A stretch of 64,000 nucleotides of DNA from Odobenus rosmarus divergens (taxonomy: Eukaryota > Chordata > Mammalia > Carnivora > Odobenidae). The stretch lies in assembly GCF_000321225.1 (NCBI RefSeq), contig NW_004450380.1, positions 3,794,926 to 3,858,925 of the forward strand, read 5' to 3'. Made by a program: the position numbers and the translations under genes. Of the stretch, positions 28,201 to 37,138 are shown piece after piece (position 1 is the stretch's first letter; each line of letters begins with the position of its first letter). The notes under the pieces were generated by a model that had not been told where the DNA came from, did no database searches, and saw nothing but the letters and a program-made list of their open reading frames with translations.

Positions 28201-31200
28201 AGACTAGTTTTATGACCTGGAATATGGTCTATCGTAATGGAAGTTTCATGTTCACATATAAAGGATGTGTTGTGCTGTGGTTGGGTGGTGGGTAGCAAAA
28301 GTGTTCTCTATTACACAGTGGTCAGTTAGGCTGATGGTGTGGATCTAGTCTTCTATATGGTACTGATTATTTGCTCTATCCATTACTCAGAGAGGAGTGA
28401 TGAAATCACTAATGACAGTTGTAGATTTGTCTATTTCTTCCTCAATTTCTAGCAGTTTCTGCTTCATGTACGTTGAAGTTCTATTGTTATCTCATTTAGG
28501 ATGGTATGTTTCCTTAATAAATTATCATTATGGAATGTTTCTTGTGCTGAAGTCTACTTTATGTGATGTAAATATGGCCTCTGTAGTTTTTTTTTTTTCC
28601 ATAGGGTTTACATGGGTAGCGTCCATATTTAAATTGGGTTTCCTAGACAGACAGAGTTGGGTCACGCTTTTCCGATGATATCTGATCATTTCTGACTTGT
28701 AGTTGGCACGTCTATTTACATTTGCTGTACTAACTGACGTGGCTGACATGAAATTTACCAGCTCACTATTTGTATTCTACTTCTCCCGTCTCCTTTTTAC
28801 TTTTCCCGTCTTTTCCTGCTGTGCTTTGGATTGAGTGCTTTCTAATCCCATTTCCCCACAATTGACTGATGAGTTACAATTTTGTTTGATTTTTTAAATT
28901 GATTACTCTGGGACGGTGGTTCTCAAAATGCATTCCAGGGTCCGTGAGATCCTTTTAGTGAGTTTGTGAAGTCAGAACTATTTGACAGGGGGTATTTTTA
29001 GGAGTGGTTTAATAAAAGCTGTAAGTTTTCAGCTGAGTTTGGAAGACAAATAGGCAGACAAGAAGAATAGAGAGAAAAGTTTTGGGGGAAATGAACAGAA
29101 CCTCAGTGACCTGTGGGACAAGCTCGGTTGGAATCACAGAGGGAATAAGATGGGGAAGGGGCAAAAGATATTTGAAGAAATGATGATTGAAATTTTTCCA
29201 AATTTTATTGAAACTATACACACCCAGATCCAAGAAACTTAATGAGCTTTGTCCAGATTGCAACGACCTTCTCTCCACTGTACTTCATCATTTCGTGTAT
29301 TCTTATCCCAGAACATGGAACATTTCTGAATGCACTTACTTGCCTGTCCCCCCATACCAAGTTGTGGGCAACTTTAAGATGGAATAATGCTTGGCACGTG
29401 ATAAATCCTTGATAAAACAAGAGTTCTCAAAGGCTGTGTGCGTCACAAATTTTGCTTATTTCAGAGAGGCAAAATATAATCGATTTGACTGACACTTCTT
29501 TTTCAAAATATGGCAGTATATTGGCAAATCAGTTGATTTGAGTTCCTAAAAATTATTTAGGCAATAGCTGTACTTTGGGACCTTATGTTTAACATGAAAA
29601 AGGAATACATTTAAAATCAAACTCTCAAATGGAAGTATATATCATAGCATGCTTGCATTAAAAAATTGTACTGTTCTACTGTTAACACTTCATTTAAAAA
29701 AAAAACAAAAAACCTTTCCTTTCAAGTTGTGTTTTAAAGCAATTTACCTGGCTTGCAAATTGACTGCTAGGATCAGCTGAAATAAACACACCATCTTGAT
29801 CCTTTTGAAATCCATCGTGGGACCAATATGCCAGGTCAAAAGTAAATGTCTTCCTATGTTCTGGATTCTTAGGGTCTTGTATGGTTGTGGTGGTCCTGGA
29901 ATGCATCGAAATCACACATTTGCTCCCAGAAGTCTTCTCTCTCTATAGTCAAATTACAAATTCAGAGTTAATCATTGTAGTTTTCCTGTGTCATCCAAGT
30001 TATTTTGCAAGTCTTGAGACATACCTCATAAAAAATTAAGTCGGGCACTTACCATTTATTCATTTTGTTCTCTGCTATTCTTAGCAGCTGTTATGACAAG
30101 CAGCGGCTCTTATCCCCCTCAGAATTGTTGAAAGGCTTGTCTCTAGCAATGTTAGTTTTCTGAGAATAGCCTAACACCCAGCTATGCTAATAGCAGTAAC
30201 TATAGCAACAGAGAACTTTCCTGTTTCGCTCCCCAGTGGAACTGGTGAAAATTATTCATGAAAAAAATGAAAATGGAAAAACAACCAACCATTTCAGGAC
30301 TCTGGAAAAGGTCCTCTGGGCAGACAGCCAATGACAAAAAACATCTCTTCAAGCAAAAGTACCACAGTTGTTTAGAAAGTCGAGTCTGGTATTTGAAGCA
30401 AGACCATTCCCTTCCTCTCTCCTGCCCAGCCAGGTGGAGACTCTACTCCAGACTGCTGCAGCCAACACCACAAGGCTGCCTCTCTCCCCAGATTCCAGCA
30501 TTTCACATCCTACCTTCATCTCCTGGGAGAGACTTGGTGAGAGGTGGGATTCCTTTTACCCAGTGTCCACGCATGCCGTGGAGGCTCTCTCTACTTTGGG
30601 TGCATCCCGCTGAGAATACTAGGCTGCTGGCTGTGCTTGCTCCAGCCCCTGGGGGGGTGTCCATGCCAGGGCAGATAAGCTGAGAGGATCTCAGGCTGCC
30701 CTTCCACACTCACCAAGTGCTGGGCTTCTAAAACAGGAAGCGGCTTGCACTGTCCCTGCCCCCGGACCCAGGGACCATGATTAGAGAGATAGAAGGATTA
30801 TAATGGAGATGATGGACAGTTGGGTACCAATAAATTAGATAATTTAGATTAAATAGGCAAAGTCTTAGATACAGAACTCCTGAAACTGACTCAAGAAATA
30901 GACAAGCTGAATAGACCTATAACAAGTGAAGAGATTGAAGTAGATAAAAAAAAAGAAAAGAAAAAGCCTAGAGGGTTTGGTTTGGTTTGAATGCTGATTC
31001 TACCTAAAATTTAAAGAATACCAATTCTTCATAAACTCTGCCAAAAAACAGAAGAGGGACTACTCAAACCTGCTTTGATGAAGGCAGTGTTACCCTGATG
31101 CCAAATCCAGACAAAGACGTCACAAGAAAATGGAAATGCAGACCAATATCTCTTATGAATATGGATGCAAGAATCCTCAATAAATTATTAGCAAACCAAA

Positions 31201-34200
31201 TCCAGCAACATGTAAAAAGAATTACCCACCCTGACCGAATGGGATTTGTCCCAAGGATGTAAGGTTGGTTTAACGTCTGAAAATGATTGTATTAATCATG
31301 TTTTCTATTTTCTGTATTTGATAATGCATTGACATCCTGGGGCCTAGAGAGACTGTCCCTCCAGGGCTAATGAACCCCTAGAGATAGTAAACAACTTGCC
31401 TTTCATGTAAACCAACCAACCCAGTCCATATCCCAAGTCCATCTCCCAGGGACCTCCTTTACTTAACTCTCACACACCAAGCCAATATTTCCCCTGCCCA
31501 AAATCACCCCAGGGCCAGGTACCTGACAACTAGAGACCACCTCTCTAGCCCAGAGCCCTGGAATCACTCAAACTATATAATCCTAAAAGTGCTCAAACTC
31601 ACCCACTATGCCTTGCCCATTCCTTCCTGCAGAAACCAAAGTAAGGCTGTGGGCTGTGCTCCTCCTGACTTCTGACTGACGTTGATACTTCCCCATGGGG
31701 CTCTGTGTGGCATGCTCCATTCTCTTGGAAATTTTAAGGCAGTTGTTTCTGTGTCTATCAGCTTACTATACTCGATTAAAATAAATCTCAGGTATACTTT
31801 AAAATAATGACTTCATGTAATATATCAAATAGAATGAAAAGCAAAATCACGTATCATCTCAATAGATGTAGAAAATGCATTTAACAAAATCCAACACCTT
31901 TTCATGATAAGAACACGTAAGAAATTAAGAAATAGAATGGAACTTCTTCAGATAAAGGGCATCTACGAAAAACCCATAATTAATATCCTAAAGATTTCTA
32001 CTCTGAACCCTTCTATTCAGTATTGTATTGGAGGGTCTAGCCAGGACAAGTAGGTAGGAAAAAAGAAATAAAAGTCATCTAGATAGGAAAGGAAGAAATA
32101 AAATGATCTCTTTGCAGATGACATGATCTAGTATATAGAAAATCCTAAGGAATTCACTAAAAAAACTATTAGAACTGATAAATTAGTTCAGTAAGGTTGT
32201 AAAATACAAGATCAATACACAAAAACAACTATATACACTTGAAAGGAACAATCTGAAAATGAAATGGAAAATTCCATTTCTGATAGTATCAAAAGGAACA
32301 AAATACTCAGGAATAGTTAACAAAAGGAGTACAAAACAGATCTTCTGAATACTACAAAACATTGTTGAATGAAACTAAAGATGATCTAAAAATTGGAAAA
32401 CACCCCACATTCATAGATCAGAAGACAGCATTGTTACCATGGTAACACTCACCAAACTGATGTACAAATTCAGTGAAATCTCTATCAGAATCCTGATTCT
32501 CTGTAGAAATTGACAAGCTGATGGTAAAATTTCCATGGAACTGGAAGGCACCCAGAATAGCCAAAACCATTTTGAAAAGAACAAAGTAGGATTCCCAATT
32601 CCCAATCTCACAACTTAGTGCAAACCAAACAGTGACCAAGGCAGCGTGATATGGGCACAATGATAGACATACAGATGTATGTAATGAAATGGAGAGTCTA
32701 GAACTCATCCCAGGCCTCCGTGGCCAACTGATTTTCATCAAGGCTGTCAAAATGGGGAATAAATAGCCTTTGCAAGAAGCGGTCCTGGAAAAACTTGATA
32801 GCTACATGCAGAAACAATGAACTTGGACCCTTGCCTCATACCATATGCAAAAAATAACACAAAACGGACCAAAGACCTAAATGTAAGAGCTATTAGTACA
32901 CGAGAACACACAGGAGTAGACATCCCTGACCTTGGATTGGGCAAAGAAGTCTCAGAACACCAAAAGCATGAGTTCAAAAAAAAAAAGGCTTCATCAAAAT
33001 TAAAAACGTTCGTTCTTCAAAGGACACCATGAAGAAAGTGAAAAGACAGCCCATAGAATGAGAGAAAATTTGCAAATCATACATCTAATAAGGAATTGTA
33101 TCCAAAAGAACTCAATGTAAAAAGATAATCCAATTTAAAAATGAGTAAGAGATCTGAATAGACATTTAAGGAGGATACATTCATGGACAATAATATGAAA
33201 AAAGATACATGACGTCCTTAGGCATCAGGGAACTGCAGTTCAAAACCACAAGGCACCACGTCACACCCAGAACGGCTATAGTAAAGTCAGGTAACTGGAT
33301 TGGATTGGAGAAAGTGGAACCCTCGTACACTGGCTGGGGGGCGCTGAAGACGGTACAGCTGGCTTTGGAAGTCAGTTCCTCCAACGATTAAACTAGTTAC
33401 TGTAGGTCTCAGCCTGGGCGTAAACCAAGAGAAATAAAACCGTATGTCCACACAGAAACTTACACGCGAGTGTCTATAGCAGCATTATATCCTGTGGATA
33501 AGGCTGTGGACAAAGCCAGCACGACTCAAACATCCACTGAGGAATGGATTAAACAAAATGTGTATATCCATACAATGCTATAGTAACCATTCACAAAGAA
33601 ATGGAATTTTGGTGTATGCTACAACAAGGATGGACCTGGAAAAATGCTAAATTGAAGAAGCCAGTCACAAGACTAATCCCATTCACATGACTTGTACAGA
33701 AGAAGGAAATAATAGACTGAAGTTAGATTAAGGGTTGCTTAGAACTAGAGGGATAAGGATGATAGAGCTAAATGGCACAGATTCTTGAGGTCATAAAAAT
33801 TTTAGTTCTGAAACTGGTGACAGTTGTACCTATCTGTGAATGTATTAAAAAATCACTGAATTGTAGACTTTAAGCAAGGGAACCTTATAGTAGGTGAACT
33901 ATCTCAATGAAAATGTTTATAAAAAAATTATAGCAGGGGCACCTGGGTGGCTCATTCGGTTGGGCATCCAAACTCTCGGTTTTGGCTCCGGTCGTGATCT
34001 TGGTGTTGTAAGACTGAGCTCAGCGCTCAGTGCACAGTCCGCTTGACTCTCTCTGCCCCTCCCTCTCACCCACCCCCCCCAACATATGGTCTTGGTCTCT
34101 CTCTCAAATAAGAGAAAATTATAGTGGCTAATAACAACGCTGCTTATTCGTCAGGCATTGTGTTGATTTACACATTATTTCATCTAGTTTTTGAAATATA

Positions 34201-35881
34201 AGCTTGTGAAGTATCATCGCCATTTTGCACAGAAGGAAACCAAGGCTGAGAGAGCTTAAAACCTTCAAGGTCACACAGTGGGTGAGTGAGAAAGTCAGGT
34301 CTCGAATCCAAGTTCACCTGACTTCAAAGGTTCCTGAGAAAGTGCTACCTCTTCTAACACAGTCTCACCAAGCTGGTTCTCCGACCCCACCACAAGGATT
34401 AAGACCGGAAGTCAGAGAATTAGAGCCCAGGTCACCCAGACAGGCTCCAGTTGTCCAGGCATGCCCCATAACCGTTCACCCTGAAGTCACCTCTTGAGTT
34501 GGTCCGCTCTCCTCCTTGCTACTGTTCTAGTATAAGCTAGCCAATGGTGGTGGTAGAATGCGATCAAATGCAATCTTTTTGATGAGGGGTCCTAAAAGCC
34601 ATGTAATTAACTTAGCGCCTACTTTCTACCTCCTTACTGTTTAAAATTTGTAGCTACTCTAGCAGTATTAAAGGCCAGCGAAAAATACCCTGGAATAATT
34701 ACTTTATAGTGTATTGACGGATTAGGTTATAAGAGTTTTATTTCCTTTTTCTTGGTTAAAACATTAAATTGCTCCTCACAATTCTTTGACATTTTTATTA
34801 CCAGGTTGCTGAAAAGCCATGCCCCTTTAGAAGCCCCCATGAGCCGCTACACTTGAAGTTGTCCAGTTATTCACATAAAGCGCTATCCAATGATATGTCA
34901 CCTGGTTGCTGAAGTATTTTCTGGGATACAGATGAATGCTAGGGGTCAGGAAATCATGGACACCAACTGAAAATGTGCAAAACAATCTTGAATACTGATG
35001 GACCAGAGAGAAGAGCGTCAGGTTGAACAAGGTCCAAATGGGAAGGAAGACCTCATATATGGTCTCCATCACACTCATTGGATGCCATTCAGGACTATTG
35101 TCCAATATGCCCTTGCTCATCATTCTAGCATATCCTTGTCCGAATCTTACTAGGCCCTTGGGTCATCTGAAATGCCTCCATCTCCAGTCTTCATGACCGA
35201 GCCAGGTAGAATGAGACCTGATCAGTCTCTGGGGGCTGTTTGCCTTACCACTGTGGTGCGTTCTGCCACCAATTACTCACTTACATAATGAGATAGCAAG
35301 CTGTTTTGTATCCCATTTCTCTAGTACCGCGTTTGATTCAAGCAGTCAAAAGTCCACTGAATGGGCCAATTGTTCAGAATTATCTTAAAATTTGTAACTA
35401 ATGCCTTGATAATCAGAGATTGCTACAGGGTCCCAGAATGAGTATCACCTCTATTTTATCCTACAGTGTTGTAGCAACACAGCTGAATGAGCAGCTGGGG
35501 GGCAAAGGACATTTATTAAAAACAGCATGTATCTATATTCACCAACCCGCATTGGTTTAAAGAATTATTAACTTGACAGTACGTTTCATCAATTTTTTTA
35601 TTGAGCTACTTGCGCAAAGGAATGAGGTTACGTGTTTACTAATTACGTAGAGATCGTTAAATTACTCATTTAACAAGTTCATTTAAAGAAGTTTAATATT
35701 CCATCAATGACAAGCAGCTTGAATACATGTTTGATAACGATCATTAGCAAAAGGAATAAAATGCAAGTCCTAGTTCGAGTTTCAACCAGGCAGCATCGCC
35801 TCCGTCACTAACCTGACTGAAAGGCCTCACGCGCACCGCTACTCGCACACCATCAGTACTTGGCAGAGGCGCTGTCATCAT
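1056..35881 (-). CDS. KIF28: KIF28 kinesin motor gene, first six coding exons (gene continues left of window)
   Basis: This is the 5' part of a kinesin-3-like motor gene. Six exons on the minus strand (35881-35813, 29942-29748, 18207-18004, 16092-16057, 10556-10332, 1210-1056) join into 294 codons plus two bases with no stop or frameshift. Every visible junction is GT/AG. Introns 1-5 are phase 0 and the one after exon 6 is phase 2. The product carries VRVRPF near the N-terminus, the P-loop GQTGSGKS, switch I NASSSRSH and switch II DLAGSE, so the ATP-binding core is complete. KIF28 is related to nematode KLP-6; the rodent protein is reported to act on mitochondria. Human KIF28P is annotated as a pseudogene, but nothing visible here is broken. 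The rest of the motor, the FHA region and the tail lie beyond position 1. AHCTF1 lies upstream on the same strand, as in human 1q44. Confidence 0.93.
1358..1552 (+). mobile_element. Can-SINE
   Basis: Begins ggggcacctgggtggctcag, has the tRNA-derived head and CT-rich stretch, and ends in 12 A. Confidence 0.93.
1740..1975 (+). mobile_element. MIR element
   Basis: Diverged MIR in plus orientation with the core-like tgctggttacgtgactgtgag and ggaaaacagggatc blocks. Confidence 0.6.
2149..2356 (-). mobile_element. Can-SINE at the L1 3' end
   Basis: Reverse-oriented SINE from the A/T tail through gagagagagagaatctcaagc to gctacccaggggctcc, next to the T tract of the flanking L1. Confidence 0.88.
3637..3846 (-). 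mobile_element. Can-SINE inside L1
   Basis: From tttttaagattttatttatt to gccacccaggtgcccc; short flanking duplication near tgaatttatt. Confidence 0.92.
5248..5463 (+). mobile_element. Can-SINE inside L1, 14-bp target duplication
   Basis: Perfect aaatgtttggtaga duplications at 5234-5247 and 5464-5477 bound it. It is the only plus-oriented SINE in this L1. Confidence 0.95.
5700..5872 (-). mobile_element. Can-SINE inside L1, 13-bp target duplication
   Basis: Flanked by atcctttgtattt at 5687-5699 and 5873-5885. Confidence 0.95.
6231..6422 (-). mobile_element. Can-SINE inside L1, 15-bp target duplication
   Basis: Flanked by catcccaaagatttt at 6216-6230 and 6423-6437. Confidence 0.95.
6473..6697 (-). 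mobile_element. Can-SINE inside L1, 9-bp target duplication
   Basis: Flanked by gtctccatg at 6464-6472 and 6698-6706; only 50 bp from the previous SINE. Confidence 0.93.
7274..7458 (-). mobile_element. Can-SINE inside L1, 11-bp target duplication
   Basis: Flanked by tctttgtttta at 7263-7273 and 7459-7469. Confidence 0.94.
7757..7922 (-). mobile_element. Can-SINE inside L1 with extra sequence at its 3' junction
   Basis: SINE from ttttttatttatttatttgag to gccacccaggcgcccc. The target duplication seems to be ggaaact(c)ttt at about 7711 and 7929, leaving about 35 non-L1, non-SINE bases (7722-7756) beside the tail. Confidence 0.9.
9620..9770 (-). mobile_element. MIR element
   Basis: Reverse-oriented MIR core with ctcattttgcagaataggaaactgag-type sequence. 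Confidence 0.7.
10332..10556 (-). CDS. KIF28: KIF28 coding exon 5 (switch I)
   Basis: This exon is 225 nt (75 codons), phase 0 at both ends, with acceptor TCCACAG|ATA and donor CAG|GTGAGA. It begins [13 protein letters not shown] and carries switch I as [10 protein letters not shown] followed by MVITIQFKQ. The serine, arginine and histidine of SSRSH are intact. Open sequence past the donor (VRLVGRL...) is intron. Confidence 0.94.
10590..10945 (+). mobile_element. L2/MIR3-like fragments
   Basis: Two pieces (10590-10700 and 10825-10945) end in the L2-like pattern of agtgctcaatt/gcactcagtgaatga. Diverged. Confidence 0.5.
11640..11790 (+). mobile_element. MIR element
   Basis: Plus-oriented MIR with agacctgggttctcagtcctgg and the following gcctc/cttactttccc pattern. 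Confidence 0.65.
11800..12655. other. KIF28 intron, mostly unclassified
   Basis: Unique-looking intron between exons 5 and 4. Only a weak L2-like piece at about 12580-12650 is seen; no splice-bounded open frame with known similarity. Confidence 0.5.
12657..12757 (-). mobile_element. Can-SINE fragment (head half)
   Basis: Reverse SINE lacking its tail: from gagcagagagccctacatgg to gccaccccaggatgtcc. Confidence 0.85.
12996..14308 (+). mobile_element. 5'-truncated L1, plus orientation
   Basis: The ORF2 C-terminal part starts near cacaactatatggtcaatta and stays open to 13419, then runs through the 3' UTR to cctgaaactaatatgttaac and a terminal A tract. Imperfect repeats around agaaccca(c)tt flank it (about 12980 and 14307). 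It is antisense to KIF28. Confidence 0.88.
14780..14900 (-). mobile_element. MIR element
   Basis: Reverse MIR core: aaatgagaaaactgagctct and caaagtcacatggctac. Confidence 0.7.
15029..15212 (+). mobile_element. Can-SINE
   Basis: Starts gggatgcctgggtggctcag and ends in an A tract; aaatattt(t)g duplicated on both sides. Confidence 0.93.
15213..16056. other. KIF28 intron, unclassified
   Basis: Mixed-composition intron including a C/G homopolymer pair at 15666-15706 (C run, then gggggggag). No exon or repeat family recognised. Confidence 0.4.
16057..16092 (-). CDS. KIF28: KIF28 coding exon 4 (36-nt microexon)
   Basis: This 36-nt exon encodes [12 protein letters not shown], the conserved kinesin strand (compare SYLEIYNE). 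The acceptor is ATACAG|GTT and the donor CAG|GTAACA, phase 0 on both sides. It is needed to join exon 3 (EEYQ) to exon 5 (IRDLLSR). A plain ORF scan would not detect an exon this short. Confidence 0.92.
16215..16394 (+). mobile_element. Can-SINE, 13-bp target duplication
   Basis: Flanked by atatagtaatgct at 16201-16213 and 16395-16407. A third copy of the same target lies at 16917. Confidence 0.94.
16409..16916 (+). mobile_element. Polyadenylated retrocopy carrying antisense L1 sequence
   Basis: About 465 bases resemble antisense L1 ORF2 (ttgctttgtggtctagtgta), followed by AATAAA at 16850-16855, 19 bases, then an A tract from 16875. It is flanked by atatagtaatgcta at 16395-16408 and 16917-16930. 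A poly(A) tail on the antisense side of L1 means the template was not an L1 mRNA but another transcript containing an inverted L1. Confidence 0.7.
17528..17655 (+). mobile_element. Can-SINE with shortened body
   Basis: Head ggggtgcctgggtggctcag is intact, but the CT-rich region is missing and the A tract follows at 17637. Confidence 0.85.
18004..18207 (-). CDS. KIF28: KIF28 coding exon 3 (P-loop)
   Basis: This exon is 204 nt (68 codons), phase 0 at both ends, with acceptor CTTTCCAG|AAG and donor CAG|GTATGC. It carries the nucleotide-binding P-loop [13 protein letters not shown] at about exon residues 25-37, preceded by [19 protein letters not shown], a classic kinesin signature. The catalytic lysine and serine of GKS are both present. 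It ends in a charged helix ([11 protein letters not shown]). Confidence 0.95.
18208..18853. other. KIF28 intron, no recognised element
   Basis: Unique-looking sequence between exon 3 and a SINE; contains a T tract at 18579-18600 and a C run at 18663. No supported gene. Confidence 0.4.
18866..19058 (-). mobile_element. Can-SINE, 12-bp target duplication
   Basis: Flanked by aggtacatttgt at 18854-18865 and 19059-19070. Confidence 0.95.
19385..20165 (-). mobile_element. Old L1 fragment, ORF2 3' part
   Basis: Minus-oriented L1 (ttcatctattttagatattaacc and aggtccagtttcattcttctg-like blocks), broken by a SINE and abutting a second L1 at about 20165. Confidence 0.82.
19924..20125 (-). mobile_element. 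Can-SINE inside L1
   Basis: Flanked by ggtttatttct at 19913-19923 and 20126-20136. Confidence 0.95.
21318..21543 (+). mobile_element. Can-SINE inside L1, 13-bp target duplication
   Basis: Flanked by agaaaagatgctt at 21305-21317 and 21544-21556; CT-rich part expanded. Confidence 0.95.
21985..22184 (+). mobile_element. Can-SINE inside L1
   Basis: Flanked by aaagtctattttg / aaagtccattttg at 21972-21984 and 22185-22197. Confidence 0.94.
25515..25900 (-). mobile_element. ERVL-MaLR solo LTR (MLT1-like)
   Basis: Reading from ttagttttctagggctgcca through the acggttacattctaaggta block matches the reverse of an MLT1-type LTR. No internal retroviral genes are present; an ancient non-coding relic. Confidence 0.8.
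26070..26285 (+). mobile_element. Can-SINE inside old L1
   Basis: Starts cgggggccctgggtggctca; tail carries (aagt)n/(aaat)n. Confidence 0.92.
27842..28022 (-). mobile_element. Can-SINE inside old L1
   Basis: From ttttaagattttatttattt to gctgcccaggctccc; cttaaattt/cctaaattt flanks. Confidence 0.92.
28881..29747. other. KIF28 intron 2 tail, no recognised element
   Basis: Unclassified intronic sequence downstream of exon 2. Open frames here have no recognisable similarity. Confidence 0.4.
29748..29942 (-). CDS. KIF28: KIF28 coding exon 2
   Basis: This exon is 195 nt (65 codons), phase 0 at both ends. The acceptor is ...ACTATAG and the donor CAG|GTAAAT. It starts REKTSGSKC, continues through a [13 protein letters not shown] segment typical of the kinesin beta-2 region and ends in QFASQ. 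It joins in frame to exon 1 (RPFSQ) and exon 3 (KDVFHDLG). Similarity to kinesin-3 proteins is clear. Confidence 0.92.
29943..30835. other. KIF28 intron 1, unclassified with a GC-richer patch
   Basis: 30400-30780 is GC-richer than its surroundings and carries an open plus-strand frame of 141 codons (30258-30683) with no recognised product and no splice support. It could be the diverged 5' part of the adjacent plus-oriented L1. Confidence 0.4.
30836..33930 (+). mobile_element. L1, plus orientation, split by a solo LTR
   Basis: ORF2 sequence at 30836-31290 (agaactcctgaaactgactc) resumes at about 31800 (cacgtatcatctcaatagatg, then the ctttgcagatgacatgatct reverse-transcriptase YADD region) and runs to a 3' end near 33925. 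Reading frames are broken. Antisense to KIF28. Confidence 0.82.
31290..31797 (+). mobile_element. Solo LTR-like insertion inside L1, family not assigned
   Basis: About 500 bases interrupt the L1 frame. They contain an actatataa box-like element at 31573 and end with ttaaaataaatctcagg, an AATAAA signal near the end as in an LTR. No internal retroviral genes are seen. Exact edges are uncertain. Confidence 0.6.
33934..34114 (+). mobile_element. Can-SINE at the L1 3' tail
   Basis: Flanked by aaaattatag at 33924-33933 and 34115-34124; inserted in the poly(A) region of the preceding L1. Confidence 0.94.
34150..34335 (-). mobile_element. MIR element
   Basis: Reverse MIR: cattttgcacagaaggaaacc, then aaggtcacacagtgggtgag. 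Confidence 0.8.
34336..35812. other. KIF28 intron 1, no recognised element
   Basis: Unique-looking intron just after exon 1; no repeat or exon supported. Could contain intronic regulatory sequence, but nothing decisive is visible. Confidence 0.4.
35813..35881 (-). CDS. KIF28: KIF28 coding exon 1 (start codon, beta-1 strand of motor)
   Basis: This exon has 23 codons beginning with two consecutive ATGs (35881-35879 and 35878-35876). The second has A at -3 and is the better Kozak match. The frame stays open upstream to about 35947, but no ATG is found there, so the start is placed here. The peptide includes [12 protein letters not shown], the first motor beta strand. The donor is CAG|GTTAGT with GT at 35812-35811, phase 0. 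Any 5' UTR exon cannot be told from this sequence. Confidence 0.9.
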
Positions 35882-36864
35882 TTCCCATCTCCCGTGGTAT
35901 TTATTTAGTAGAAAAATAAGGTGGAAAGCACAGTGCTTCTGCTTCACACTAACACATTACAAGCTTAGCCAACACAAGCAGTTTGTTTCTAGACAATCAA
36001 TTATTAATGGTCCATTCATTACACGCTCTCCATGACCTGTTATAAATTATTTTACAGCACTCACTTATTGATGAGTTTCACAGGCTACATCAAGCGTTCC
36101 CACTGAACTGCACATAGTTGTACTGCAGACAACAGTGTCTTGTTTCTTTTCCCTTCCCACCTCACACTCATTCCCCGTCCTCAAGAGTCTGTGCCTGACG
36201 TCCTATGAAAATGAGTCAGTCTTCAAACCTGAATATTATTAAGGGATTTCTGTGATTTTACAGCAAGCGCCTTCACAGCAAGAATATTATAAAATTTGTT
36301 CAGACTTATTCTGTCGATACTAGGCACACACGAGGTGTATTGAGCAGCCATGAAACAGTTTTGTTTGACATTTCCCTTTCTTCTCAAACCTTTCCAGGAG
36401 GCTAGTGAGCAGTGAACCGATCAGTCTAACCTGGATGATTAGTCTCTAAAGAATGAAGAGACTTTAAAGGTAAAAAGCCTTTAAGCTTGCTGAACAAGAA
36501 ATGCCAACATTGTATTTAACCAATGCATTACTTGGAAAATGACAAATTTGAGGTAGAATATACAAAATTTGTTAAACTACAAAAAGCGGCAAAATTACAT
36601 GCCCATAATTCGATTTCAACATAGTAACAGGCAAAAAAATATATATATACATTTTATGATTAGAAATCTCAATCATAGGAGCAAAGTGCATAAATTATAA
36701 AATAGCAACTTTAAAAAAAAATCAACAGTTCTTCAATCATCTTTGTTTTAAGGCTGGTCTAATACCTTTTAACTGTAGCGAAAGAAAATGGGACCAATAC
36801 CTACTAGCATTATAAAATCATTATTAAAACAGAAATCCCCTCTCAAAAATCTAACAGACACAAA
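35882..36864. other. AHCTF1-KIF28 intergenic gap with likely KIF28 promoter
   Basis: About 1 kb separates the AHCTF1 poly(A) signal from the first KIF28 start codon. It is AT-rich, has no CpG-rich block and no recognisable repeat. The KIF28 promoter and 5' UTR should lie here unless upstream noncoding exons exist. No convincing TATA box was identified. Confidence 0.6.
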
Positions 36865-37138
36865 CTACTGTGAAGTATACACTTTATTTAACATTCCAGT
36901 AAGAAGCCATATTTACATATTATATAAATGTATGAAGTCTTAATATAAAATAGAAAAACTGCCCGGACTAAAAGAATCACACTCCTTACGGAGTTATTGT
37001 ACTTATTGAAGACCTTCTGTTTACAAAAATCTACAGTAATTTATACAAATTGTTTTCTTCCAAATTAGGTGATTTTTAATAATCCACACAATTCTGATGA
37101 TTTTACAAACTGGTGTTCATTAAAAACTTGAAAAAAAA
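36865..37138 (-). other. AHCTF1: AHCTF1 3' UTR (inferred)
   Basis: This is AT-rich sequence between the stop codon and the first canonical AATAAA on the minus strand, giving a 3' UTR of about 270 nt. The end coordinate is estimated as 15-20 nt past the signal. Confidence 0.65.
36883..36888 (-). promoter_or_regulatory. AHCTF1: AHCTF1 poly(A) signal AATAAA
   Basis: AATAAA is read on the minus strand, followed by a GT-containing stretch (AGTTTGTGTCTG) 20-35 nt on. A variant ATTAAA at 37080-37075 could give a shorter 3' UTR of about 80 nt. Confidence 0.65.

Larger units (their letters stand above)
24700..28880 (-). mobile_element. Older L1, minus orientation, split by a MaLR LTR and SINEs
   Basis: Diverged L1 3' region and ORF2 continue on both sides of the LTR at about 25515-25900 and of the SINEs at 26070 and 27842. 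Sense to KIF28. Confidence 0.75.

Noticed and set aside
30258..30683. Plus-strand ORF of 141 codons in a KIF28 intron
   Set aside because: No recognisable product, no splice or promoter support; next to an L1 and possibly its diverged 5' part.
35882..35947. Upstream extension of KIF28 exon 1 starting at 35947
   Set aside because: The frame is open but begins with GTG; the first ATG in frame is at 35881.
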